64,000 bases of DNA from a virus. Position 1 is the first letter of the stretch. The number at the start of each line of letters is the position of its first letter. Location: IMG/VR virus record IMGVR_UViG_3300050821_013777, positions 57,544-121,543 of that record. One strand, given 5' to 3'. Of the stretch, positions 25,410 to 31,505 are shown one piece after another. Both the position numbers and the translations under genes were made by a program. Under the pieces are notes generated by a model. That model was not told the DNA's origin, did not search any database, and saw only the letters and a program-made list of their open reading frames with translations.

Positions 25410-25639
25410 CGTACCCACTTTCGCACGGTCATCACGATCGGCTCGACGTCCTCCGCTGGTACGCCAACACGCAGCAGCGCGAGCCTGAGTGCATGAGCCA
25501 TGTCGGCGAGCCCCCGCGTGTGCCCAAGCGCGTAGCCCTGCTCGAAGTCGGGGAGCGGGAGGCCCCGCGGTGGCGTCGGGGGCCCGTGCGTGACGAGCGT
25601 GGGCCCCTCTGGCAGGAAGAAATCGTCGTCTGCGGGCAC
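25406..25639 (-). CDS. Hypothetical 77-aa protein
   Basis: GTG 25639 follows TAGAAT by 6 nt (leaderless type). Acidic, Pro-rich N-terminus (PADDDFFLPEGPTL) and a helical C-terminal half (DMAHALRLALLRVGVPAEDV). Not recognised. Its promoter region reads GCTAG..TCCTGGC-GTG, like the palindrome before the gene at 1491. Confidence 0.55.
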   Translation of the reverse strand: MPADDDFFLPEGPTLVTHGPPTPPRGLPLPDFEQGYALGHTRGLADMAHALRLALLRVGVPAEDVEPIVMTVRKWVR

Positions 25640-25645
25640 GCCAGG

Positions 25646-25674
25646 ATTCTAGCGGCAGCCGCGCATCATGTCCT
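25646..25674 (-). promoter_or_regulatory. Leaderless-type promoter for 25639
   Basis: AGGACA (25674-25669), 17 bp, TAGAAT (25651-25646), 6 nt to GTG 25639; overlaps a degenerate copy of the TGCTAGG/CCTGGCA palindrome. Confidence 0.45.
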
Positions 25675-25911
25675 GCTGTCGAGCGAGAAGGTTCGCAGTC
25701 GGCATGCAGACCTTGTTCTTACAGCGCAGGAGCATCGAGCCGCGCGCTCTCGGCCGTCGATCCCATCACGGACGTCCCACAGGTTCGCACCGCTGCAGCC
25801 GTTGCGGGACGCCACGCTCATCGAGCGTGCGTACTTCGCAGCTTTCTTGAAGTGCGTGAAGCGTTATGATCCGCCACAGGCCGACACAAGAAACCTCCCT
25901 GTCTTGGCCAT
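25666..25911 (-). pseudogene. Small basic-protein gene interrupted by an in-frame TAA
   Basis: ATG 25911 is coupled to the upstream gene (TGATG, after GGGGAGACGC). After 15 codons (MAKTGRFLVSACGGS) a TAA at 25866-25864 stops translation, but the same frame continues openly for 65 codons with RFTHFKKAAKYARSMS, which looks like the other small proteins of this cassette. Either a recent nonsense mutation, a sequencing error, or read-through. A separate ORF in another frame (MLLRCKNKVCMP...) covers the end. Confidence 0.5.
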
Positions 25912-26138
25912 CAGCGTCTCCCCAGCAGCATGTCGAGCCGGCGCTCCATCACAGCGCGTGCGTCCTGGGCGTGCCGATGCATGTCGGCGCAGTGTCCGCG
26001 CTGGGCGGCTGCCTGTGCTGCGCGGAGCGAGCGCGAGATCGCAGCGTTCGTCTGCGAAGGAAGAGACTTGCGCACGCCGCGGTAGGTGGCCCCCGTGTCT
26101 TCGAGGATGGCGATGTTGCAGCGGCGGGGGAGGGGCAT
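25911..26138 (-). CDS. Small hypothetical protein of the basic-protein cassette
   Basis: 75 aa. Second ATG (26138) chosen for its 6-nt spacing from GGAGG. Basic and helical (AAISRSLRAAQAAAQRGHCADMHRHAQ), ends MLLGRR where the codons for GRR carry the GGGGAGA site of the next start. Not recognised. Confidence 0.55.
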   Translation of the reverse strand: MPLPRRCNIAILEDTGATYRGVRKSLPSQTNAAISRSLRAAQAAAQRGHCADMHRHAQDARAVMERRLDMLLGRR

Positions 26139-26368
26139 CATCGTCCTCCAGCTGCGGCGCGTTTCGTCAGGTAGTTGCAGCGCGACACTGCGATCGAAAG
26201 CCCGTCCGCGTTCTTCTTGTACGCGCTGTCTGAAGTGCTGTGCGTGACGCCGATCCTGAAAACCGTGTAGGATTTTCGGTCACGCTTGACCCAGCAAACC
26301 GGCGTCTCGAACACGATGTCGGATTCGCGGGTCGGCCCGCGCAGTCCGCTCTTGCGTCGCTTGGTCAT
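26138..26368 (-). CDS. Small basic hypothetical protein
   Basis: 76 aa, ATG 26368 overlapping the upstream stop (TGATG). MTKRRKSGLRGP start, then alternating beta-like stretches (PVCWVKRDRKSYTVFRIG). Not recognised; part of a tandem set that may have arisen by repeated duplication and divergence. Confidence 0.55.
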   Translation of the reverse strand: MTKRRKSGLRGPTRESDIVFETPVCWVKRDRKSYTVFRIGVTHSTSDSAYKKNADGLSIAVSRCNYLTKRAAAGGR

Positions 26369-26640
26369 CGTGGGAAGCTCACATGACAGCGGTTTCTGTA
26401 CGCGCGGCGAACACGTGCGTACGTGCCTGCGCTCGGAACGAGCGGCGGATCGGCGATGCCGGATCGCATCTGGTTCGCGACCATTCCGTTGATCCTGTTC
26501 AGCTGATGAATCCATCCATGTGCCGCATGGCAATTCCCACGGCGAAGATCCTGCACGAGATTCTTCACAACGATGCGTGACTCTTTTTTGAGCCGCCGCA
26601 CCTCCTGTGCACCGCCGGGAATAAATGGCCGCTTGGCCAC
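26365..26640 (-). CDS. Small basic hypothetical protein
   Basis: 91 aa from GTG 26640. MAKRPFIPGGAQEVRRLKKES, then a helix-rich middle (IVVKNLVQDLRRGNCHAAHGWIH: seen in parts) and an Arg-rich end. It shares with 29761-29955 the pattern R..LV...G.C.AA...... (DLRRGNCHAAHGWIHQLNR versus LVRAGDCSAAQKRFDALVP). Confidence 0.55.
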   Translation of the reverse strand: MAKRPFIPGGAQEVRRLKKESRIVVKNLVQDLRRGNCHAAHGWIHQLNRINGMVANQMRSGIADPPLVPSAGTYARVRRAYRNRCHVSFPR

Positions 26641-26641
26641 G

Positions 26642-26953
26642 TCAGCACTTCACCTTCCATCCGGAATGAAGCGGGCGCTGCCAGTGTCGCTCGGCCTCTC
26701 CGCGTGTCGCCACGCGAACAGTGACGGCCGGGCCGACGCCACGCATGTCCTCCCGCGGCCGAACGATCACGCGGCGCGTACGGCGATCCGTAACGGCGTA
26801 GAGCACGTTCTTCGCGCCACCGTGCCAGCCCTGCGTCTCTGAGTAGCGAGGCAGCGTCGCACGAACCACACAACCCTTGCCGCGCTTGCCACCGCGGAAG
26901 TCAACGAAGGGGAAGTAGGGCGCCAGGCGCCAGTGCTTCTTTCGCTTGGCCAT
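26642..26953 (-). CDS. Small basic hypothetical protein
   Basis: 103 aa, ATG 26953 in a TGATG overlap. MAKRKKHWRLAPYFPF start; beta-rich (GCVVRATLPRYSE, NVLYAVTDRRTRRVIVRP). Ends GWKVKC. No known family. Confidence 0.55.
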   Translation of the reverse strand: MAKRKKHWRLAPYFPFVDFRGGKRGKGCVVRATLPRYSETQGWHGGAKNVLYAVTDRRTRRVIVRPREDMRGVGPAVTVRVATRGEAERHWQRPLHSGWKVKC

Positions 26954-27183
26954 CAGCCTCTCCCCACGAGCTTGAGGTTCTTCGGATGCGTGCCGAACTC
27001 GGTACCGCGCACACGCAGGACGGCAAGTGGCATCGCAGTCTGTGCGCCACCGACGGCAGTGACACGCACGAGGCGCCCGCACGCGACCTTCGGCGTCTTG
27101 GCGCGTTCAGCCCATCTGGTGCCCTCTTTCATCCAGACGCGCGATCCCTTGGCGACGCAGTAGGTGAGCTTTTCGTTGGCCAT
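26953..27183 (-). CDS. Small basic hypothetical protein
   Basis: 76 aa, ATG 27183 (TGATG). Beta-rich (LTYCVAKGSRVWMKEGTRW, GRLVRVTAVGG), SH3-like in composition; tail KLVGRG encodes GGGAGAGG, the ribosome site for the next gene. Not recognised. Confidence 0.55.
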   Translation of the reverse strand: MANEKLTYCVAKGSRVWMKEGTRWAERAKTPKVACGRLVRVTAVGGAQTAMPLAVLRVRGTEFGTHPKNLKLVGRG

Positions 27184-27506
27184 CAGCGTCTCCTCCGCTT
27201 GCGTCCCGACAAGCCGTGCTGCTGCTTGTACATCGCCGTCGCCTTGGCTGGGCTCCAGGCGTACGCGTCGCTCCGCTGCGACATCGGCTTGAACGGCGTG
27301 CACGCTTTCTCGTGGCACTCAGCGACGGCCACGGCGGTCTTCGCCGTCACAGCGCGCACGACATGGCTGCCCGGTCCGCACGTGTCGGTCGCGAAGCGCT
27401 TGCTGCTCATCGCGCGCGCGAGCTTCATGGCGGCGCGGGGCGAGCGGATGTTGTCCTTCGAGCCGTCGCACCAGCGAACGCTGTAGGTGCCCTTGATGTA
27501 GGCCAT
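27183..27506 (-). CDS. Small basic hypothetical protein with Arg tail
   Basis: 107 aa, ATG 27506 (TGATG). MAYIKGTYSVRWCDGSKD, then a helical SPRAAMKLARAMSSKRF and a second helical element SPAKATAMYKQQHG; ends GRKRRRR, whose codons contain GGAGGAGA just before the next ATG. The first half resembles 27948-28214 and the interrupted gene at 25911. Confidence 0.58.
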   Translation of the reverse strand: MAYIKGTYSVRWCDGSKDNIRSPRAAMKLARAMSSKRFATDTCGPGSHVVRAVTAKTAVAVAECHEKACTPFKPMSQRSDAYAWSPAKATAMYKQQHGLSGRKRRRR

Positions 27507-27709
27507 CAGCAGCCCCCCATACGGCGCATCAGCTTGATCTGATGAGCGGCGGTGCTGCGCGCGTCGCAGATGGTGTCGGTGTAGTAGGTGCCCCGGAACC
27601 GACGCACCGGCGCCTTCGTGGTGACCACGAACTCCGCCCATTCGGTGTCCTTGTGGATCGACACCGAGCAGCGGCCGAAGCGAATGTTCTTGAGGCGACG
27701 CTTGGCCAT
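27506..27709 (-). CDS. Small basic hypothetical protein
   Basis: 67 aa. ATG 27709 chosen (TGACGATG after AAGGTG); GTG 27715 is possible. Basic start MAKRRLKNIRFGRC, beta-like WAEFVVTTKAPVRRFRG, and a helical end. Not recognised. Confidence 0.55.
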   Translation of the reverse strand: MAKRRLKNIRFGRCSVSIHKDTEWAEFVVTTKAPVRRFRGTYYTDTICDARSTAAHQIKLMRRMGGC

Positions 27710-27711
27710 CG

Positions 27712-27948
27712 TCACACCTTCAAGTCGAAGAGGCGTTTCGCACGGTCACACTGGAAAGCGCGTGCGGTCGCCGGCTCTCCTCGTCGCGCGTACTCCCGAT
27801 CGCGCGTCGCTGCCTCACGCACCGCTGTTGCTCTGTTGTGCGTGCCGTACACAGTGCCACCGGGGCGCTCACCGCGCTTGCCGATGTGCCGCTCGTCGCC
27901 TGCGTAGTAGCCGACGACCATCCAGCACGAAGCTCCGCGCTTGGCCAT
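27712..27948 (-). CDS. Small basic hypothetical protein
   Basis: 78 aa, TGATG start at 27948. MAKRGASCWMVVGYYAGDE, then a helical NRATAVREAATRDREYARRG; resembles the WYL-free small phage proteins with one beta-hairpin and one helix. Ends FDLKV with AAGGTG before the next start. Confidence 0.55.
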   Translation of the reverse strand: MAKRGASCWMVVGYYAGDERHIGKRGERPGGTVYGTHNRATAVREAATRDREYARRGEPATARAFQCDRAKRLFDLKV

Positions 27949-28214
27949 CAGCGCCTCAGCCCGAGCTTCTTACCGAAGTGCGTCACCTTGCACTTCGTCT
28001 TGCGGCACGTCAGCAGCGTGAATTCGCCGCCGTGCTCGTTTTGGAGTGTCAGCGCGCTCGATCCGCGGCGCTTGGAGACTTCGCGCGCCGAATGCACGGC
28101 CTGAGCAAGATACTTCGTGCAGCGCATGAAGACGCCGTGCTTTTGCACCGTGTAGCTGCGAGATCTTCGGCCTTGCCAGTGGACGCAAAACTTGTCGGTG
28201 TCCTCGTGTGCCAT
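27948..28214 (-). CDS. Small basic hypothetical protein
   Basis: 88 aa, TGATG start at 28214. FCVHWQGRRSRSYTVQK, then helix TKYLAQAVHSAREVSKRRG and beta EFTLLTCRKTKCKV. Two Cys near the end could bind metal. Similar layout to 27183-27506. Confidence 0.55.
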   Translation of the reverse strand: MAHEDTDKFCVHWQGRRSRSYTVQKHGVFMRCTKYLAQAVHSAREVSKRRGSSALTLQNEHGGEFTLLTCRKTKCKVTHFGKKLGLRR

Positions 28215-28642
28215 CAGCGACGTCTCCGCTTGCGCTTCGCCCGCCCGAGGATCTGCATCGGTCGGCCTGGCTCCCAGATCATCCGCTTCGACATCGGATT
28301 GACCTTCTTGGCCGGCGGCTTCTTCTTGCCGAACGGCCACCAGCCGGCGACCGGCGCGGCCGCGGGAGCTGCGGGCTTGGGTGCGGCGGGGGCGGGAGCT
28401 GGCGCAGCCGGAGCGCCGTCGCGGAGGCTGCCACGTCGTCGCGAGCCAGCGAGCGCAGACTTCCTCTTTCGCGTGCCGCACAGTAGCGCCAGGATCTCGC
28501 GCGAGGTGTCGTCGACGTCGACTGGGCGCGAGGACCCTGTGCCGTGCTTGTTGAGCGCACGATGAATCTCGATGAACGGCTTGCCGTCATGATAAATCTC
28601 GCGGCTCCCGTACGGTGCTGTGAAACGACATGCACGGGCCAT
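28214..28642 (-). CDS. Basic protein with Ala/Pro linker and Arg tail
   Basis: 142 aa, ATG 28642 (TAATG overlap). An N-terminal globular part (ARACRFTAPYGSREIYHDG), a long Pro/Ala linker (APAPAPAAPKPAAPAAAP), then GWWPFGKKKPPAKK and a tail RAKRKRRRR. The composition recalls histone- or H1-like DNA-binding tails, but the Arg codons also form the ribosome site of the next gene. Confidence 0.55.
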   Translation of the reverse strand: MARACRFTAPYGSREIYHDGKPFIEIHRALNKHGTGSSRPVDVDDTSREILALLCGTRKRKSALAGSRRRGSLRDGAPAAPAPAPAAPKPAAPAAAPVAGWWPFGKKKPPAKKVNPMSKRMIWEPGRPMQILGRAKRKRRRR

Positions 28643-28947
28643 TAGCGACTCCTCTTGCGGCGCTTCGCCCCGTGCAGCTCGCGAATCGACGCCATCGCCT
28701 CAGGCGAGTAGTCCTTCTCATAGGCGACGAGCGGCCACGTGAAACGACACGCCTTCTGCGTGCTGCCGACGATGAAGGGCTTGTTGCCTTCGCCGTCGGA
28801 CGACATGATTTGCAGCTGCGCGCCGAGCCCCTGCCCGCCGACGGGGCAGAGCCGGTACTCGCGCTGCTTCGTGATCCCAGGCCGCGTCACCAAGAGCTTG
28901 ATGCACTCGGTGAGCTTGACCTTCGGTGCCTTGCTCCACTTGGTCAT
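28642..28947 (-). CDS. Small basic hypothetical protein
   Basis: 101 aa, ATG 28947. MTKWSKAPKVKLTECIKLL, GGQGLGAQLQIMSSDGEGNK, tail HGAKRRKRSR. Not recognised; coupled on both sides. Confidence 0.55.
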   Translation of the reverse strand: MTKWSKAPKVKLTECIKLLVTRPGITKQREYRLCPVGGQGLGAQLQIMSSDGEGNKPFIVGSTQKACRFTWPLVAYEKDYSPEAMASIRELHGAKRRKRSR

Positions 28948-29189
28948 CGACGTCTCCTGCGCTTCGCGCCGTTGAAGAAGAGCAGCGAGCCAGGCGGAAC
29001 GCCACGACCGGCCTTCGACGTCTCGCCGCCGCGGTGAAGCCACTGCGTGACGCGTGAGCGCGCACCTTCGGACACGTCGCAGAACGTCTCGTTGAACTTT
29101 GGGTGCTTCTTGCAGTTGCGCACGGCGATCCCGCGGCGCGCGGCCTCGCGCTTGGCGTTCTTCGGCGAGCCCTTGATGACGAGCCTCAT
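28944..29189 (-). CDS. Small basic hypothetical protein with Arg tail
   Basis: 81 aa, ATG 29189. MRLVIKGSPKNAKREAARRG, a Cys pair (NCKKHPKFNETFCD), tail GAKRRRRR encoding AGGAGACG next to the following ATG. Basic throughout; nucleic-acid binding is plausible. Confidence 0.55.
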   Translation of the reverse strand: MRLVIKGSPKNAKREAARRGIAVRNCKKHPKFNETFCDVSEGARSRVTQWLHRGGETSKAGRGVPPGSLLFFNGAKRRRRR

Positions 29190-29413
29190 CGACGTCTCCG
29201 CCCCAAGGAAACCCTGCGTGGGGGTCGAATTTTTCGAGACAACTCAGTGCACCCGCGCATGAGCAGCGCCTTTGCTGAGCGTGCCTTAGCCAGCGTCAGC
29301 GGTGCGAACACCGCGACGTAGTTCAGCGATCGACCGTCGCGCTTGTTGTAGAGAACCGCGTCGATCTTGCCCCCACGACCCGGCTCAAATCGAACGACGC
29401 ACTTGGTAGTCAT
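29186..29413 (-). CDS. Small basic hypothetical protein with Arg tail
   Basis: 75 aa, ATG 29413. MTTKCVVRFEPGRGGKIDAV, helix LTLAKARSAKALLMRG, tail SLGRRRR. Not recognised. Confidence 0.55.
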   Translation of the reverse strand: MTTKCVVRFEPGRGGKIDAVLYNKRDGRSLNYVAVFAPLTLAKARSAKALLMRGCTELSRKIRPPRRVSLGRRRR

Positions 29414-29761
29414 CTACCGGCGCCTCCGCTTGTGTGCTCCGGCGAGCCCCTGGTTCATCAACTCGCAGTGCTTGTTCGCCGCAGCAGCGGCAGCAGTGGG
29501 CGAGCGGAACAACTCACCGAAATCGCTCGTCGAGCCATCCTTGTGCAACCCCTGATGCAGCCCCGACCGCTTGGCGAGACCTTTCACATTCTCGAACCGC
29601 GCACGGTAGCCGCGGTGCCGGCCGTTCGGGTAGCTCGAACAGTCGATCGCGTAGTTGCCCTTCGCCCCGGTGTAGCCGTAGTTGTGCACGCGATCGGAGC
29701 AGGACGTGCCTGGACCGTACATGTCCCATTTCGTCACGCCGGGCAGGCAGCGCTTCGCCAT
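29414..29761 (-). CDS. Small hypothetical protein with Arg tail
   Basis: 115 aa, ATG 29761 (TGATG). Tyr/Gly-rich N-terminal half (MYGPGTSCSDRVHNYGYTG), an Ala run SPTAAAAAANKH, tail GAHKRRRR whose codons hold GGAGGCG. Not recognised. Confidence 0.55.
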   Translation of the reverse strand: MAKRCLPGVTKWDMYGPGTSCSDRVHNYGYTGAKGNYAIDCSSYPNGRHRGYRARFENVKGLAKRSGLHQGLHKDGSTSDFGELFRSPTAAAAAANKHCELMNQGLAGAHKRRRR

Positions 29762-29955
29762 CAGCGTCTCCTGCACTTCCCAACGAGTCCCCACAGCCGG
29801 GCGATCGTCTTCGGCTTCACACCAGCAGCCGTCGCTGCACCTCGCCGGCCGACCAACGGCACGAGCGCGTCGAAGCGCTTCTGCGCCGCGCTGCAGTCAC
29901 CTGCGCGCACGAGTGCCTTGATCCGACGGATTGCCGTTGCGGCTGCATGGCGCAT
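29761..29955 (-). CDS. Small helical basic protein
   Basis: 64 aa, ATG 29955 (TGATG). All-helical, Ala/Arg-rich (MRHAAATAIRRIKALVRAG, CSAAQKRFDALVPLVGRRG), possibly a small DNA-binding helix bundle. Tail GKCRRR contains AGGAGACG. Confidence 0.5.
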   Translation of the reverse strand: MRHAAATAIRRIKALVRAGDCSAAQKRFDALVPLVGRRGAATAAGVKPKTIARLWGLVGKCRRR

Positions 29956-30059
29956 CAGCGCCCGCCCTTCGCGCGCGTGATCCCCTCGCCGCGCCTGCAC
30001 CACCGGCGATCCTCATCACGCGGGCCCCTTGCCACGCGCTTGCGCGTCTCGCGCTTCAT
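29955..30059 (-). CDS. 34-aa basic peptide
   Basis: ATG 30059 overlaps the stop of the membrane-protein gene upstream, and its own TGA overlaps the next ATG, which is the main support for a real gene. Sequence MKRETRKRVARGPRDEDRRW... is half Arg/Lys. Not recognised. Confidence 0.4.
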   Translation of the reverse strand: MKRETRKRVARGPRDEDRRWCRRGEGITRAKGGR

Positions 30060-30256
30060 CGCGAGCACTTCGGTGAGAAGATCCAGATCGCGAGCCCCGT
30101 GGCAAGGAACGCACCGAAGAATGTGATCCCGCGGTTGCGCTCGATCAAGCACTCCTGGCGCTTCGCCATGCAGATGAGGTGCGTGAGCGCCACATCGTGC
30201 GGAACCGTCGGAGCAAGCTGCGTCGTGGTGTCGAGAGGAGCGGCGCCGAACGTCAT
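30056..30256 (-). CDS. Small membrane protein, first gene of the basic-protein operon
   Basis: 66 aa. A C-terminal hydrophobic segment (GITFFGAFLATGLAIWIF) suggests one membrane span; Met-rich middle ICMAKRQECLIERN. ATG 30256 lies 7 nt after a TACGCT box and so is probably read from a leaderless transcript that continues to about 25406. Confidence 0.55.
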   Translation of the reverse strand: MTFGAAPLDTTTQLAPTVPHDVALTHLICMAKRQECLIERNRGITFFGAFLATGLAIWIFSPKCSR

Positions 30257-30263
30257 GCAGATG

Positions 30264-30293
30264 AGCGTACCGCCACGGGGGCGTAACGGTCAA
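30264..30293 (-). promoter_or_regulatory. Leaderless promoter of the small-gene operon
   Basis: TTGACC (30293-30288), 18 bp, TACGCT (30269-30264), 7 nt to ATG 30256. It starts just after the stop codon of the gene 30295-30471. Confidence 0.6.
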
Positions 30294-30294
30294 A

Positions 30295-30471
30295 TCAGCG
30301 TCGGCGGCGACGGGGGCGGGCGCGGCCGAAGTTCGAGCAGCCTTCCTGAATGAGCACGCGCTCGGCGCCCTTTCGAGTGAACACGTGGATCCGCGTCGTC
30401 ACGCGAGGACGACCTTGATGGATCACGACGGCGTCGTATCCAACGCGGCGCTTGTCGATGCGGCAGATCAT
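30295..30471 (-). CDS. 58-aa basic protein
   Basis: Supported by a strong AGGAGG 8 nt before ATG 30471. MICRIDKRRVGYDAVVIHQG, then beta-like TTRIHVFTRKG and a tail GRARPRRRRR. Not recognised; belongs with the small basic set downstream but is separated from it by a promoter. Confidence 0.55.
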   Translation of the reverse strand: MICRIDKRRVGYDAVVIHQGRPRVTTRIHVFTRKGAERVLIQEGCSNFGRARPRRRRR

Positions 30472-30481
30472 GGTTCGCCTC

Positions 30482-30772
30482 CTACCCGTTCACGTCCGGC
30501 AGCACCATCGCACCGCCGGCAGCGAGCTTCACCAGCCGAGTCACGACTGGGAGCTTGCGCGCGATGTCGTGCGCGGTGAGTTTGCCGGTGCGCAGATCTG
30601 GCGGTGCGTCGTCCCAGCCATTGAACACGCCGTTCACAGCGTCGACGGTCGGCTGGTCGAGCACGCCGGTGGGGTGGACCGGCAATCCCATCTTTGCGAG
30701 CGTGAGCTGAATGGTCCTGATCGGACTGCCACTCGCGGCGCCGAGGCTGCCCTGCAGCACGCCGAAGATCAT
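30482..30772 (-). CDS. Peptidoglycan-binding-like protein
   Basis: 96 aa from ATG 30772 (ATGA overlap). IRTIQLTLAKMGLPV then TGVLDQPTVDAVNGVFNGW is a PG_binding_1-like repeat; the second half is helical (TAHDIARKLPVVTRLVKLA). It resembles the domain in 22242-22802 and may be a tail or wall-binding component. Confidence 0.65.
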   Translation of the reverse strand: MIFGVLQGSLGAASGSPIRTIQLTLAKMGLPVHPTGVLDQPTVDAVNGVFNGWDDAPPDLRTGKLTAHDIARKLPVVTRLVKLAAGGAMVLPDVNG

Positions 30773-31035
30773 CGTCGCCCGATGACGCGCGCGCATCGCG
30801 CGAGGTCTTTGGCCGTCTCGACCATCCCACTCGCACGGAGGTCAGGGACGAGCGTGGTCTTCAGCCAGTTCGCATACCGAGCGCTCTTCTGCCCTGTACG
30901 CATCATCCGGCCGCAGTCGGCGACGTCCTTCGCTGTGTAGGTGTGCCCGCTGGCACGAAGATCTGGTGCGAGCGTCTCGATCATGAAGGTGGCGTGAGCT
31001 GCTGTACTGCCACCTCTGCCGCGTCTCGCCTTCAT
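30769..31035 (-). CDS. Small protein with an internal duplication
   Basis: 88 aa from ATG 31035. Two copies of a ~26-residue unit: LAPDLRASGHTYTAKDVADC and LVPDLRASGMVETAKDLARC, each followed by R(M/V)-type helices. Preceded by an Arg/Gly-rich start MKARRGRGG. Not recognised; coupled to the neighbours by ATGA overlaps. Confidence 0.6.
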   Translation of the reverse strand: MKARRGRGGSTAAHATFMIETLAPDLRASGHTYTAKDVADCGRMMRTGQKSARYANWLKTTLVPDLRASGMVETAKDLARCARVIGRR

Positions 31036-31502
31036 TTCGACGACTCCCCGCCTCCGCGACTCATCAGCCAGATCCCCGCAGCGACCATGCCCACCGAGAT
31101 CAGCGTACCGACGACGTAGACCATCACGCTTGGCTTGTGCCCCTCGGGCAGCATTGACGGCCCAGCACCAGCGAACTGCGTCCCGTAGGAGTAGTTCTGC
31201 GGCACCATCGCCGACGGGCGCTCGACGTTCTGCGCTGCACCGGCGCCGCACGGGAGCATCGTCAGCTCGTGGGTGTGGCCGTCGGTCGGATCGGACTCGA
31301 CCTTGAACGAGCGGATGTGGTGCCAGTGGCCCGAATCGAGATCGGTGTTCCCGTTCCCGAGCTTGTCGATCCACGCACCATGATGGTGCGCCGAATAGAT
31401 GCGCCCCGCATCGTCCGTCGTCAGCTGACACGGATGCTGGGGCGGCATCGTCTTCGCGTACTTGACGGAATCCGGATCCGGATACCGTCGGCCGTGCTCC
31501 AT
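31032..31502 (-). CDS. His-rich protein with C-terminal membrane span
   Basis: 156 aa. N-terminal ~90 residues contain clustered His (SAHHHGAWID, SGHWHHIRS, DGHTHELT), suggesting metal binding; residues ~125-147 (SVMVYVVGTLISVGMVAAGIWLM) are a membrane span. Directly downstream of the poly-His protein gene, with which it may act. Confidence 0.6.
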   Translation of the reverse strand: MEHGRRYPDPDSVKYAKTMPPQHPCQLTTDDAGRIYSAHHHGAWIDKLGNGNTDLDSGHWHHIRSFKVESDPTDGHTHELTMLPCGAGAAQNVERPSAMVPQNYSYGTQFAGAGPSMLPEGHKPSVMVYVVGTLISVGMVAAGIWLMSRGGGESSK

Positions 31503-31505
31503 GAT

